This document shows positions 1 through 9,225 of a stretch of 64,000 nt of DNA, piece by piece. The position numbers were made by a program, and so were the translations under genes. Positions within the stretch are counted from its first letter, which is position 1, and every line of letters starts with the position of its first letter. The notes under the pieces are model-generated. The model was not told where the DNA came from. It ran no database searches and saw nothing but the letters and a program-made list of their open reading frames with translations. Source of the stretch: CAWKMN01 sp963850765 (GTDB taxonomy: Bacteria; Chloroflexota; Anaerolineae; Aggregatilineales; Aggregatilineaceae); the NCBI GenBank assembly GCA_963850765.1, contig CAWKMN010000009.1:434001-498000 (forward strand), read 5' to 3'.

Positions 1-1
1 G

Positions 2-202
2 AGCGCGGATGATAAGTGGCCGGTGGAAGGTGACAAATACGTGTTTGGCCCCAAACACCTGTATAAAGTGCTGCGCGCGAACCAGACCTATCTCGCGTAT
101 TATACGCCGGTGCAGACCTGGAAGCCCTACCGCCTGCTGAGCCTCGAACCCCTGGACGACGCCGGGGAAAAACCCAAGCGCAAGGCCAAGCCCAAGCGCT
201 GA
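2..202 (+). CDS. C-terminal fragment of an unknown protein with a basic tail
   Basis: An open frame enters from the left edge and ends at the TGA at 200-202, leaving 66 codons. The visible part has an aromatic-rich segment (LYKVLRANQTYLAYYTPVQ) and then a Lys/Pro-rich basic tail (KPKRKAKPKR). Such tails often contact nucleic acid or acidic surfaces, but this is not enough to assign a function. The codon use and GC content match the neighbours, so I take it as the real end of a gene that starts outside the window. I do not recognise the family. Confidence 0.6.
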   Translation, partial: SADDKWPVEGDKYVFGPKHLYKVLRANQTYLAYYTPVQTWKPYRLLSLEPLDDAGEKPKRKAKPKR

Positions 203-207
203 CGATA

Positions 208-330
208 GCTATCAGCGGTCAGCCGTCAGCTAAACCTCACCCTTTGTCCCTCTCTCCACACGCGGAGAGGGGGAGGAGCGGCGCTTTTCCCTCTCCCTGG
301 CTCGGCCGGGAGAGGGCAGGGTGAGGGGCG
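208..330. repeat. Heptad array followed by two palindromic intergenic repeats
   Basis: Four period-7 units (GCTATCA, GCGGTCA, GCCGTCA, GCTAAAC) occupy 208-235. They are followed by two palindromes of the dispersed family built on CCTCTCC...GGAGAGG, one with a CACACGC centre (about 252-275) and one with a CTGGCTCGGCCG centre (about 286-325). The same combination recurs in many other gaps. There is no U-run, so I treat it as a repeat and not a terminator. Confidence 0.75.
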
Positions 331-344
331 TCGCCGGCAATCGA

Positions 345-695
345 TCAGCCAGGAGGTGAGGCCGTCCCCACCTCTTCCCCTTCGAGCGGATAGCCGGATT
401 CCTCCCACTCGACCAGCCCGCCCGCGTAGCGCCGCACGTTGCTGAAGCCGCGATCGACCAGATAGCGATACACGTACTGGCTGCTGATGCACGCCTCTTG
501 CGTGCAGTACACGACGATCTCCTCGTCTTTGCCGAGCGCCTTCTCCGCCTCCTGGACCGTCTCGAAGCGGATCGAGCCAGGGATGCGCTTGGCGCGGAAC
601 CAATACTCGTTCAGACACATGATGAGCCGGAACGTATCGCCCCGGTCGAGCTTGGCTCTCAGATCGTCGCGGCTGATGAGCTTGATCGCGGTCAT
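345..695 (-). CDS. Single-domain rhodanese-like protein
   Basis: A 116-residue single rhodanese domain, the usual size for stand-alone sulfurtransferases that carry sulfur as a cysteine persulfide. The catalytic-loop region reads VVYCTQEACISS. The first Cys is at the position of the family's persulfide Cys, but the usual C-x-x-G-x-R loop is replaced by C-T-Q-E-A-C with a second Cys, so the substrate may differ. The C-terminal motif (GGLVEWEESGYPLEG) is typical of the fold. I chose the ATG at 695 because a GAAGGAG ribosome site lies just upstream; a longer frame would run into the next gene. It lies 4 bases from the secreted hydrolase gene on the same strand and may be co-transcribed with it. 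Confidence 0.85.
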   Translation of the reverse strand: MTAIKLISRDDLRAKLDRGDTFRLIMCLNEYWFRAKRIPGSIRFETVQEAEKALGKDEEIVVYCTQEACISSQYVYRYLVDRGFSNVRRYAGGLVEWEESGYPLEGEEVGTASPPG

Positions 696-699
696 AACG

Positions 700-2127
700 T
701 CACTCCTTCGGGGCGGCTTCGAGCAGCCGGAACGCCGGGCGCAGCGGGCTTTCACCGCCGCGCAGCAGCGCATAAGCCGCGCGCGCGTCCTGCACGTCGA
801 TATAATCCTGGCTGGCGTAGTTGAGATTCCACAGAATCATGGGGCCGAGATAGGGTAAGCCCTGGCCGATCTCAAACGCGCGCATGATATAGTTGCCCTG
901 CTGTGCCTGGTCGATCCACTGGAAATAGGGCGGATCGGCGGGCGGCGGCGCAGGCTGACCGTCGCTCATCGTGAAACCCTCATACGTGCCCCATCCGAAC
1001 TCGGTCGCCCAAAGCTGGCGGCCGGTATCGCCGTTTTCGAGCAGGATGGCGTGATAGTCTTCGAGCGTATCCAGGAAGAACCAGCTCGGATGGTTGTTGT
1101 AGCCCGGCGCGCCGCAGTCATCCTGCCCGCACCAGCGCGCGTCCGGCGGGTTGTGCGCGCCGTAGGGATGCACCCCGATGACGATATTCTGGTATGCCGG
1201 GTTGTTCAGCCCGGCAGCGTACATCTGGCGCAGATAGGCGCGATCATCGACCGCCATCTGCCCGTCGTTGATCCCGGTGGGAGCCAGCCCCGCCGTGATG
1301 ATCGTGACGCTGTGCCCGCCCTCGCCCGACCGGATCGCGTTATAGGCCGCGTCGAAATAGCGCATATACTCCGCGCCGCTGAGCGTGCCGCCGTTCCATT
1401 CGCGGCGCAGGTTCGGCTCGTTCCACACTTCGATCGCCTCAAAGTACGAATTGCCGTACAGATCCACCCGCACCTCGCCCATCAACCGCCGGATAAAATT
1501 GGCGAGATCGTCCGGGCTGCGCGGGGGACCGTCTTCTTCGGTGCTGGCACGTGCCCAGGCCGGCGCTTTGGCGATGCTGATCATGACGTTCAACCCGACC
1601 TGATCCGCTTTCTGGACCATCAGCCGGTATTTGTAGAGGTTGTCGCTGAACGCTCCCTGCTGCGGTTCGAGCAGATCCCAGGCGAACTGGAATTTCACCC
1701 ACTTCACGCCCAGGCGGCCCACCAGCCACATCATGGTGTCGTAGTCCTCCAGGCTCACCGCGGGATCGATCTGGATGCCAAGGCGATCCGCGTCGAGTGT
1801 CGGCAGCGGCGTGCCGGTGATCTCCGGCGTGGCCGATTCGGTCGGCGTGCGGCCGAGCGTGGGCGGCGGCGTGATCGTCACGGTGCGGGTCGGCGTGGGG
1901 GTCGCGGTCGGTCCGCCGGGGGTGATGGTTGGCGGCGGCGGTGGCGCGGTCAGGATCGGCCCAAAGCCGGGCGTGCGAGTTGGCGCGGTTTGTCCAGCGG
2001 CATCCTCGGCCGCCGGCCGATCGGGCGAATCGGACGAATCAGTCAGGCGCGCGGCGACTCCCTGCGCCACGATCCCCAACACGACGATGGACAGCGTGAT
2101 AAACCCCAGACGGCGAAAACGGTGCAT
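700..2127 (-). CDS. Secreted or membrane-anchored clan GH-A-like glycoside hydrolase
   Basis: A 475-residue protein with an N-terminal hydrophobic signal/anchor (residues about 8-27), then a long low-complexity Pro/Thr linker (to about 110), then a TIM-barrel-like catalytic domain. The barrel has the two landmarks expected of clan GH-A retaining hydrolases: VWNEPNL (Asn-Glu, acid/base) and WATEFGWG (Glu, nucleophile). The overall pattern resembles GH39/GH5-type proteins, but I cannot fix the family or the sugar. It probably acts outside the cell, held by the linker. The start at 2127 follows an AAAGGATG ribosome site. A distant relative with similar landmarks lies at 37193-38731. Confidence 0.75.
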   Translation of the reverse strand: MHRFRRLGFITLSIVVLGIVAQGVAARLTDSSDSPDRPAAEDAAGQTAPTRTPGFGPILTAPPPPPTITPGGPTATPTPTRTVTITPPPTLGRTPTESATPEITGTPLPTLDADRLGIQIDPAVSLEDYDTMMWLVGRLGVKWVKFQFAWDLLEPQQGAFSDNLYKYRLMVQKADQVGLNVMISIAKAPAWARASTEEDGPPRSPDDLANFIRRLMGEVRVDLYGNSYFEAIEVWNEPNLRREWNGGTLSGAEYMRYFDAAYNAIRSGEGGHSVTIITAGLAPTGINDGQMAVDDRAYLRQMYAAGLNNPAYQNIVIGVHPYGAHNPPDARWCGQDDCGAPGYNNHPSWFFLDTLEDYHAILLENGDTGRQLWATEFGWGTYEGFTMSDGQPAPPPADPPYFQWIDQAQQGNYIMRAFEIGQGLPYLGPMILWNLNYASQDYIDVQDARAAYALLRGGESPLRPAFRLLEAAPKE

Positions 2128-2150
2128 CAGTCATCCTTTGCAGATGGTTT

Positions 2151-2610
2151 TGAGTTATGAGTTCTGAGTTGTGAGTCATAAGTTCAGACCTCACCCGATA
2201 AGATAGCGGTCAGCTTTCAGCGTTCAGCCATCAGCTTTCCTTCGGTCCCCTCTCCTCTCCCATGGAGAGGAGATTTAGGGTAACCAAGGAACTCATCGTC
2301 GGCGCGTTTTTTGTAGGGGCGGGTTAACAAACCCGCCCGCTCGTAATGGCCTCATTCCAAAAATTATGAGGCAATCGTAGGGGCGGACCCCCGTGTCCGC
2401 TTCAGGCCATAAATCCGTAATCACCCTATGCTCCGCCTCATTCCCTACCGGCTCCCCCTCTCCGCGTGTGGAAGGGGAGGCGGGGGGTGAGGTAAACCCG
2501 CCCCATTCCCTACCGGCTCCCCTTCTCGATCTCGACTGACGGGGAGACGGATGCGTGCTTGCTCGCCGGGGGTGAGGTTCTGAACTCAAACCTCACAACT
2601 CACAACTCAA
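2151..2610. repeat. Gap filled with three heptad arrays and several palindromes
   Basis: The roughly 490 bases between the hydrolase and the histidine kinase hold no gene. They carry five TGAGTTN-type units (2151-2185), five GCnnTCA-type units (2206-2240), a CCTCTCC/GGAGAGG palindrome (about 2250-2272), a GTAGGGGCGGGTT/AACCCGCCC palindrome (about 2312-2338), a degenerate palindrome of the same type around 2378-2402, two more G+C-rich palindrome copies (about 2452-2580) and four AACTCAN units (2583-2610). All are copies of families dispersed through the window. Confidence 0.75.
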
Positions 2611-2621
2611 AACAATATAGT

Positions 2622-5351
2622 TTAACAACCGCTGATCGGCAAAAAGACCCGGCAGGTGCTGCCCGCGCCCGGCGTGCTCTCGACCTCAATCCGCCCGGCA
2701 TGCCGCTCGATGATGGTGCGCGCGATCGGCAGGCCCAGCCCGACGCCGCGCTCGGTGCGCGCTTTTTCCACGCGGAAGAAACGTTCGAAGATGTGCCCCA
2801 GATGGTCCGCTGCGATCCCGATCCCTGTATCGCGAACCTCAATCACCACCTGCTCGCCCTGCGGTGTCGCGTGGATCGTGATCGTGCCGCCCGCTGGCGT
2901 ATAGCGGATCGCGTTGTCGATGATCTGGCGAAACGCCAGATTCAGGTGTTTCACATCGCCCAGGACCGCCGGCAAATCCGCGCCCCACTCGGTGAGCACG
3001 GTCTGCTGCTTCGCCTGAGACGCGGCGCTCAGCGTTTCGCAGACGGTGCGCAGCAGCCGGTCCATCGGCACCGGCTCGCAGCGGAACGGGAAACCGCTGT
3101 CCAGCCGCGACATCGTCAGCAGCCCTTCGACCAGCTTTTCGATGTGGAAGATCTGCCCTCTCACGATGTCCAGGTGCCGCTGGCGCTTGAGCGTATCGCG
3201 CACGTTTAAGGCCAGATAGATGCTGTTCTTGATGACCGAGAGCGGGTTGGCAAACTCGTGCGAGGTGTCCTGAATGAACTGCGCCAGGATCGCGCTGCGT
3301 TCCTGCGCCAGCGTCAGTTGCAGCAGTTCCTGTTCCGCCAGCTTGCGCGCCGTGATGTCCGTATCGGTCCCCACGACCCGGTAGACCTTACCCTGCTCGT
3401 CATAGAGAGCCGACCCGCGCGACAGGAACCAGCGCACGCTGCCATCCTTATGAATAAAGCGGCGCTCGGTTTCGTAATAGGGCGTGTGCTGCTCAAAATG
3501 GGCCTGGATCGCGGCCTCGACCCGCGCGTTATCGTCAGGATGGCGGATGTGGTCCCAGCCTGTAACCCGGTTTTCGATCTCGTGATCCTCGTAACCGAGC
3601 AGCCGCTTAAGCTGCGGATCGACATAGAGCGCGCCCGTCGCGAGGTCCCAGTCCCACACGCCGACCTGCCCGGCCGTGGCCGCCAGATTGTACCGCTCCT
3701 CGCTGTCGCGCAGCGCCTTTTCCGTTCGCTGTGGTTCGGTCGTGTCGCGGATCACCGTGACGACATGCGTCACCTGATCGCCGTCAAACACGGGGATCTT
3801 GCGCGTTTCGGCATAAATCGTGAGAGTCCCCAGCTTCGTCTCATCTTGCGTGATAAGGATCTGGCCGCTGTCAAAAACCTGCTGGTACTCGGCGCGCACC
3901 TTGTCGGGCAGAAAGGCGAACAGCTCAAAAGGCGTGCGGCCGATGGCGCGTGTCTCGATGCCCAGGTCCAGGATCATCGTCTGGAAAGGCTCGTTGTACA
4001 GGATAATCCGCATATCCCGATCGATGACATGAACCGAATCGGCCAGGGCGTCGATCGTCATACGCAGCATGGACTGCGACGCCCGCAGTGCCAAATCGGC
4101 CCGCTGGCGCTCGGTGATTTCGCGGCGCAGGGCCTCGTTGGCCGCCCGTAATGCCGTCGTGCGCTCGGTCACCCGGCGCTCCAGCGCTTCGTGAGCATCG
4201 TGCAGGGCGGTCTCGATGTGTTTGCGCCGCGTAATATCCACCCCAATCCCCCAGGTGTGCCAGCCAGGGATCGGAAAATAGCGGGCCACGTTGGACCACG
4301 CGACCACCCGTTCGGAGCCATCTTTGGCGAGCAGCGTGAGTTCCCAATCCCGGAAATCGCCGCCAAGCTGATGGAAGACCGTGCGCATCTCGTCGCGGTA
4401 GGCCGGATTCGGATAGATCAGAGCCATCCCCTCCGGGTTGCCGACCATTTCCTCCGCCGTGTAGCCCGTCACCCGCTCGCATTCCCGGTTCCACATCACG
4501 AAGACGGCGTTTTCGTCCATCGCATCGACCATCACGGGGAGATTCTGCACCATCCGGCGCAGATCGGCTTCCCGTTCGCGCATGGCATCTTCCATCAAAT
4601 GCTGGCGGGTGACATCGCGGGCGGTTGCCTGGATCTCGACGATCTGCCCTTGCTCGTCCAGGATGGCCCGGCGTGTCCACTGCCGCCAGGACTCGTGGCC
4701 GGTCGTCAGGGTGTGGTGCTCGGTGACGCTGACCGGGTTATCGGCATCCAACCGCGCCACGATGCGCTTGACGCGGTCGATGTCGTCTTCGGGCATATTC
4801 TGATAAATACTCAGGCCGATCAGCTCATTCAGCGGTTTTCCATAAAACACGCAGTAGGCGTCGTTGGCAAAGGTCAGCGTGCCGTCGGGGCGATAACGGC
4901 AGATCAGATCGGTCTGGTCGTTCACGACCGCGCGATAGCGGGCTTCGCTGGCGCGCAGCGCGTCCGCGACGTTTTCGCGCTCGGTGATCTCGGCCTGGAG
5001 CGCGGCATTGGCGCGGCTCAGATCAAACGTGCGCGTGGCGACATGCTGTTCCAGGTCATCGTGGGTCTGCTGCAGGGCGCGCAGCAGCGGGCCGATCGAG
5101 CCGATGCCCCACAGAAAAAACGCGGAGAGCGCCAACCCGACGATTTCCGCGACCCAGAAGTACGTATCGAGCGGGCTGTCGTCCAGGGCATGCGACAGCG
5201 AGAACAGCCGCTGCAGGACCATCAGGGCTATCGCGATCGAGATCAGCACCCAGGCGCGCTGCTGCCGGTACCGCCACGCGAGGCGCAGGGCCAGAACGGC
5301 GGCAGCAAACTGCAGCCCAGTCGAGACCAGCAGCATGATTTGGATTTCCAC
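2622..5351 (-). CDS. Membrane-anchored multi-PAS sensor histidine kinase
   Basis: A 909-residue hybrid-free sensor kinase. Residues about 5-85 form three hydrophobic segments (MLLVSTGLQ..., ISIAIALMVL..., WVAEIVGLALSAFF), followed by a coiled coil, four PAS/PAC modules (roughly 135-620), a HisKA dimerisation helix with the phospho-acceptor in SHEFANPL (His698) and a HATPase domain with N and G boxes (FRQIIDNAIRYTP, VRDTGIGI, GLGLPIART). It should autophosphorylate in response to signals at the PAS modules and pass phosphate to a receiver not encoded next to it; the lone receivers at 11105 and 20740 are candidates. I chose the GTG at 5351, which has an AAGGG site 8 bases upstream, because the longer frame (from 5432) would cross the promoter described at 5421-5449. 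Confidence 0.88.
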   Translation of the reverse strand: MEIQIMLLVSTGLQFAAAVLALRLAWRYRQQRAWVLISIAIALMVLQRLFSLSHALDDSPLDTYFWVAEIVGLALSAFFLWGIGSIGPLLRALQQTHDDLEQHVATRTFDLSRANAALQAEITERENVADALRASEARYRAVVNDQTDLICRYRPDGTLTFANDAYCVFYGKPLNELIGLSIYQNMPEDDIDRVKRIVARLDADNPVSVTEHHTLTTGHESWRQWTRRAILDEQGQIVEIQATARDVTRQHLMEDAMREREADLRRMVQNLPVMVDAMDENAVFVMWNRECERVTGYTAEEMVGNPEGMALIYPNPAYRDEMRTVFHQLGGDFRDWELTLLAKDGSERVVAWSNVARYFPIPGWHTWGIGVDITRRKHIETALHDAHEALERRVTERTTALRAANEALRREITERQRADLALRASQSMLRMTIDALADSVHVIDRDMRIILYNEPFQTMILDLGIETRAIGRTPFELFAFLPDKVRAEYQQVFDSGQILITQDETKLGTLTIYAETRKIPVFDGDQVTHVVTVIRDTTEPQRTEKALRDSEERYNLAATAGQVGVWDWDLATGALYVDPQLKRLLGYEDHEIENRVTGWDHIRHPDDNARVEAAIQAHFEQHTPYYETERRFIHKDGSVRWFLSRGSALYDEQGKVYRVVGTDTDITARKLAEQELLQLTLAQERSAILAQFIQDTSHEFANPLSVIKNSIYLALNVRDTLKRQRHLDIVRGQIFHIEKLVEGLLTMSRLDSGFPFRCEPVPMDRLLRTVCETLSAASQAKQQTVLTEWGADLPAVLGDVKHLNLAFRQIIDNAIRYTPAGGTITIHATPQGEQVVIEVRDTGIGIAADHLGHIFERFFRVEKARTERGVGLGLPIARTIIERHAGRIEVESTPGAGSTCRVFLPISGC

Positions 5352-5420
5352 GACCCAGCCCTTAAGATGGATGACAGTGGGGCGTAACGTTACGGCGATG
5401 GCCCGACACGCCTTAGCTCC

Positions 5421-5449
5421 ATTATACATCATAGTTAAGCCAGAGTTAA
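5421..5449 (-). promoter_or_regulatory. Sigma-70-type promoter for the multi-PAS kinase
   Basis: On the minus strand TTAACT (5449-5444) and a perfect TATAAT (5426-5421) are separated by 17 bases. The predicted transcript starts around 5414 and reaches the GTG at 5351 with a leader of about 60 nt. The aldo/keto reductase gene diverges from the other side of the same short gap. Confidence 0.6.
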
Positions 5450-5484
5450 AGTATCATTGTCTATTGATGTAAGGAGCAGCGCAG

Positions 5485-6476
5485 ATGGACTATCGCAGGT
5501 TAGGACGGACGGGTCTGAAGGTCAGCCCCCTGTGTCTGGGCACCATGACCTTTCGCTGGACGAGCAGCGAGCAGGAGTCCTGTCAGGTGCTCGATCGCGC
5601 CTGGGACGCGGGCATCAACTTTATCGACACGGCGGACGTCTACAGCCGGTGGGCACCGGGCAATTCGGGCGGTGTGGCCGAGCGCATCATCGGTCAGTGG
5701 CTGCGCACCAAACCCCGCGATCAGGTCGTGCTCGCGACGAAGGTACGCGGGCGCATGTGGGACGGTCCCAACGGCGAGGGCCTGAGCCGCGCGCATATCA
5801 TGAAAGCCGTGGAAGACAGCCTGAAGCGCCTGCAAACGGACTTTATCGATCTCTACCAGACCCACTGCGCCCGACTGGGATACCCCGCTGGATGAGACTC
5901 TGCGCGCGCTCGATGATCTCGTCGTCGTCTGGCAAGGTGCGCTATATCGGGGCGAGCAACCACGCGGCGTGGCTGCTGATGAAAACGCTGTGGATCTGTG
6001 ATCAGAACGGCTTCGTGCGCTACGAGACGATCCAGCCGCACTACAACCTGATCAACCGCGGCGAAGTCGAGCCGGAACTGGCCGCCGTCTGTATGGACCA
6101 GGGCATCGGCATGATCCCCTACAGCCCGCTGGCGGGCGGCTTTCTGACGGGCAAATACACGCGCGATCAGAAGCCGGACAGCGCGCGGCTGGCCCAGCAG
6201 AATCGCGCGTCGCAGTACGAAGCCTATGCCACCGAGCAGAACTTCACGACCGTCGATGCGCTGCGCGAGATGGGCGAGACGCGCGGCAAAAGTGTGGCAC
6301 AGATGGCCCTGGGCTGGATGCTGACCCAGCCGTTCGTCACATCCCCGATCGTCGGCGCGAATACCGTGGCACAGCTCGACGAATCGCTGGGCGCGCTGGA
6401 TGTGCGCCTCACCGAGGATGAGATGAAACGCCTGGACGATCTGACCGGCGTGGATCGGAACTGGTTCCGGCGGTAG
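5485..6476 (+). pseudogene. Aldo/keto reductase, split by two +1 frameshifts
   Basis: Read together, the pieces give a protein of about 329 residues, normal for an NADPH-dependent aldo/keto reductase of the YajO/Tas type. The start (ATG 5485) follows an AAGGAG site. The catalytic tetrad can be followed: Asp and Tyr in NFIDTADVYSRW, Lys in LATKV, His in IDLYQTH. The frame breaks just after that His: one extra base near 5866-5870 moves the reading from frame 1 to frame 2 (PDWDTPLDETLRALDDL), and a second extra base near 5921-5930 moves it to the frame that carries GKVRYIGASN and the C-terminal half. Two breaks within about 60 bases of otherwise well-kept coding sequence suggest local sequence error; if real, the gene is dead. 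Confidence 0.8.
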
Positions 6477-6567
6477 GGGGAGATTGGAAATGCGGTTCAC
6501 GCCACTGTAGGGGCGTATTCACGCCCCTACGATAAATGGATTTTGTTGAGGCTATGGGGTAGTGACC

Positions 6568-7561
6568 CTAACACGACGTGACCGGCGTGGCCCCGTTGCC
6601 GATCTGGACCATGCGCAGCAGCGCATCGATGCTCGCGGAATCCGGCAGCGACGGGATCGCGCCGTAGCCCGTGGCCGTCAGCGCACCCGCTGCGCACGCC
6701 CGCAGCATCACTGTATGCAGATCGACATCGCTCAGCGTCTCGATATTCAGGTCGTATGCCAGCAGCGAGTTCGAGCAGCGCCGCGATGAACGCATCCCCC
6801 GCGCCGGTGGTTTCGACCACCTGCACATGCGGCGATGGCACCCGCCCGCAGCGATCCCCGGCACGGTACCACGCCCCCTCACGCCCCAGCGTGACGGCGA
6901 CGATCCGCCCCTTGAAGCCGATCGCGTCCACCGCGGAGCGATAGTCCGTCCCGATGTCGGGCGACAGGAAATGCAGATCGGCATCGCTGATTTTCAGAAT
7001 ATCTGCCTGGCTGACCGCTTCGATCATCGCCGCGCGCCCGGCTTCCTGATCGTGCCACAGATCGGCCCGCCAGTTCGGATCACACGACGTCAGCACCCCG
7101 GCTTCCTTCGCCAGCCGGATCGCTTTGAGCGTGGCGTCGCGCGAGGCCGGAGAGCGCAGGCTGATCGAGCCGTAGTGCAGCACCCGCACCGCCGCGACCG
7201 CTTCGGGCGTAATCTGCTCGGGCAGCAGGTAATCATGCGCGCCCGAACTGAACTGGAAATCGCGATCCCCCCCGGTGCCCTGTTTGACAAACGCCAGGGT
7301 GGTAAAGTGTTCGGCATCCATCCGCAGCGCGCAGTCTACCCCTGCTTCTTCGAGATCGTGCTCGATCTTGCGCCCAAAGACATCGTCGCCCACCGTCGCG
7401 ATCAGACGCGCGCTTCGGCCCAGCTTGGACAGCCCGGCGGCGACATTGGCCGGAGCGCCGCCAGTCGCGGCGTTATACTGCGTGGCCGTGACGAGCGTCG
7501 CGCCGCGCTCCCGAGACACGAAGTCAATCAGAGCTTCGCCGATACATAGGACATCCACCAT
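6568..7561 (-). pseudogene. PfkB-family sugar kinase (fructokinase-like), one +1 frameshift
   Basis: The protein starts MVDVLCIGEALIDFV at an ATG (7561) behind an AAGGAG site. It has the family's N-terminal substrate motif (GGAPANVAAGLSKLG) and the anion-hole/catalytic motif TTGAGDAF near the C-terminus, so it should transfer phosphate from ATP to a sugar, fructose being the best guess. One extra base at about 6760-6770 breaks the frame right after GAGDAFIAALLEL. The correct C-terminus (LAYDLNIETLSDVDLH... to GATPVTSC) continues in the next frame to the stop at 6568. The combined length of 330 residues is normal. Apart from that break nothing is degraded. Confidence 0.82.
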
Positions 7562-7784
7562 AGAACGTGCTCCTTGCCAGGAAACATAACGACGGGCTGG
7601 CTTTCTGCCCGGCGTTCCTGATAGGCCGGCCGATCGACCGGCTGTAATTCCGACGGCGCGCATTGGAAGCGCTCCCATCCGCAGGATACATAGATATAGG
7701 CACACCGGGCCAGCGTTGCCAAATACAGTATAGCGCCCGCCGCCCAAACCCACCACATCACACCCGCGCGCTTCACGCCGGCCC

Positions 7785-8220
7785 CTGTAGGGGCGGACCT
7801 CCGCCCGCCCGCTTCGGTACTGGAAAGCCTCCATAGGGGCGGCCGCGTGTCGCGCCCGCTTTCTCCCCCTCCGCGTGCGACCAGGGCCGTTCACGGCCCT
7901 TCCGATACATAGCCCGCTGCTTGCAGCGCCGGTGCATTGTAGCGCCGGGCAATTTTTGCCTTGCTCCCCCTCTCTAGCTCGGCTGGAGAGGGGGCCGGGG
8001 GGTGAGGCCGCTAACCCCTGTCTGAGAACCTTCTCCCCCTCTCATGACCCCCACCACCCCCGCCCGGATCCCTACCTCCCGCTGCCGGCTCCCCCTCTCC
8101 GCGCGTGGAGAGGGGGGTCGGGGGGTGAGGTAAACCGTCTGGGCGTCACGCCGGGGGCCAGGGGGTGAAGTTACGCCAACAGCTAATCGCTAACAGCTAA
8201 CCGCTAACAGCTAACCGCTG
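7785..8220. repeat. Repeat-filled gap before the division genes
   Basis: Between the sugar kinase start and the FtsL-like gene I see no credible gene. The gap holds G+C-rich short palindromes (about 7786-7860), a copy of the AGGGCCGTTCACGGCCCT ... GCTTGCAGCGCCGG element (about 7876-7940), several CCTCTCC/GGAGAGG palindromes (about 7966-8005 and 8090-8130), and a clean six-unit heptad array at 8179-8220 (ACAGCTA, ATCGCTA, ACAGCTA, ACCGCTA, ACAGCTA, ACCGCTG). The part nearest the kinase (7562-7780) could hold its promoter; TTGGCA and TATATC about 18 bases apart near 7690-7720 are a weak candidate. Confidence 0.7.
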
Positions 8221-8228
8221 CCCCGCGC

Positions 8229-8256
8229 TTGGCCCGCATCCACCTTGGTGTATAAT
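8229..8256 (+). promoter_or_regulatory. Promoter of the division/cell-wall cluster
   Basis: TTGGCC (8229-8234) and a perfect TATAAT (8251-8256) lie 16 bases apart. Transcription would start near 8263, about 27 nt before the ATG at 8290. This rules out the in-frame TTG at 8245 as the start of the FtsL-like protein. Confidence 0.6.
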
Positions 8257-8289
8257 CAGGAGGGTTTAGTCCACCCGGTATTGAGGGTT

Positions 8290-8763
8290 ATGAGCGCAGC
8301 AAATCAGCGGTCCCAACATACAGCGCCACCGTGGCGGCGCAGCCAGCAGACTCAGTGGGTAGCGACCCTGACCCTGGTCGTGATCGTGGGGATCATCATC
8401 GCCGCCCTGTACCTGGTTCAGACGTCCACCAGCACCATCACGGCGCGCGAGCTTCGCGACATGGGGGATTATCGCAGCCAGTTGGAGCGCGATAACGAAC
8501 GGCTGCGGGCGGAGATCGCGGAACTGGAAAGCCTGCCGCGTGTAATGACCCGCGCCGCCGAACTCGGGTTTCGCTCGGCTGATGACAATGAAATTCAGTA
8601 TATTATTGTGGACGGTTATCGTTATGATCGCCCGAAGGTGACGCCAACCCCCACGCCGACGCCGGCTGAGCCGGAGCAGGTCTATGATGAGACGCTCGGC
8701 GGCTGGCTGCGCCAGCAGTGGGACGGGTTCCGCCGTCAGTTCAAAGAGTGGCGCGAGGAATAG
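8290..8763 (+). CDS. FtsL/DivIC-like septum formation protein
   Basis: A 157-residue bitopic membrane protein: about 23 cytoplasmic residues, one transmembrane helix (VATLTLVVIVGIIIAALYLV), then an extracytoplasmic coiled coil (YRSQLERDNERLRAEIAELES) and the conserved RVMTRAAELGF-type motif that closes the coiled coil in FtsL/DivIC proteins. Such proteins link FtsB/FtsQ-type partners to the septal PBP. A TPTPTPTP linker and a basic/aromatic tail are added at the C-terminus, which is longer than usual. The ATG at 8290 has a weak GAGG site. The gene precedes the FtsI-type transpeptidase, as ftsL does in dcw clusters, though more than 450 bases of repeats lie between them. Confidence 0.75.
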   Translation: MSAANQRSQHTAPPWRRSQQTQWVATLTLVVIVGIIIAALYLVQTSTSTITARELRDMGDYRSQLERDNERLRAEIAELESLPRVMTRAAELGFRSADDNEIQYIIVDGYRYDRPKVTPTPTPTPAEPEQVYDETLGGWLRQQWDGFRRQFKEWREE

Positions 8764-8802
8764 AGTCTTAATGCAAACACCCAACGCATCGTGGGTAGGC
8801 TT

Positions 8803-9208
8803 TTGTAGGGGCGGGTTAACAAACCCGCCCTGGGTGTCCCACCGGGTCGCCCTTGCTGAACACGACTATGACCCGCGCTTTTCCCTCTCCCTGGCGTGAC
8901 CGGGGAGAGGGCAGGGTGAGGGGCTTTCATCGCGAAAAAAACGTCTATCCGAAAATCCGTGCTTGTAGGGGCGTATTGCAATACGCCCCTACGGAGTGCC
9001 GGAATCTACGAATAAGTTGTAATGAGACTAGTTTTTTGCGCTGAAAGCTGACCGCTGACTGCTGAAGGCTAAAAGCTGCCCGCTGGATCTGGTATGCGCT
9101 TTGTTGTGCGCCCCGGAATAGAATGCGCTTGAAAGATCGGATGAGGTCTGTAACCAGACACCAAAAACCAAAAACCAAAAACTAATAACCAACAACCAAT
9201 AACTGAAA
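8803..9208. repeat. Palindromes and two heptad arrays upstream of ftsI
   Basis: The gap holds a GTAGGGGCGGGTTAAC/AAACCCGCC palindrome (8803-8829), a CCCTCTCCC/GGGAGAGGG palindrome (about 8880-8912), a perfect 28-bp palindrome at 8965-8992 (GTAGGGGCGTATTG and its mirror), six GCTGAnn units (9040-9081) and seven ACCAAAA-type units (9160-9208). The second array ends just before ACGGTTCAC and the ftsI start, exactly as another array does at 24721-24762. Confidence 0.8.
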
Positions 9209-9225
9209 ACGGTTCACTGATCACT

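Noticed and set aside
1051..2160. Plus-strand frame of 369 codons opposite the secreted hydrolase
   Set aside because: Shadow frame; the minus strand has signal peptide, linker and catalytic motifs.
7528..7776. Small minus-strand frame of 82 codons with a hydrophobic start, overlapping the sugar kinase start
   Set aside because: It overlaps the kinase's ribosome site and first codons in another frame and has no ribosome site of its own; more likely leader DNA.
8179..8220. Heptad arrays as CRISPR
   Set aside because: Units are 7 bp with no spacers and no cas genes are nearby.
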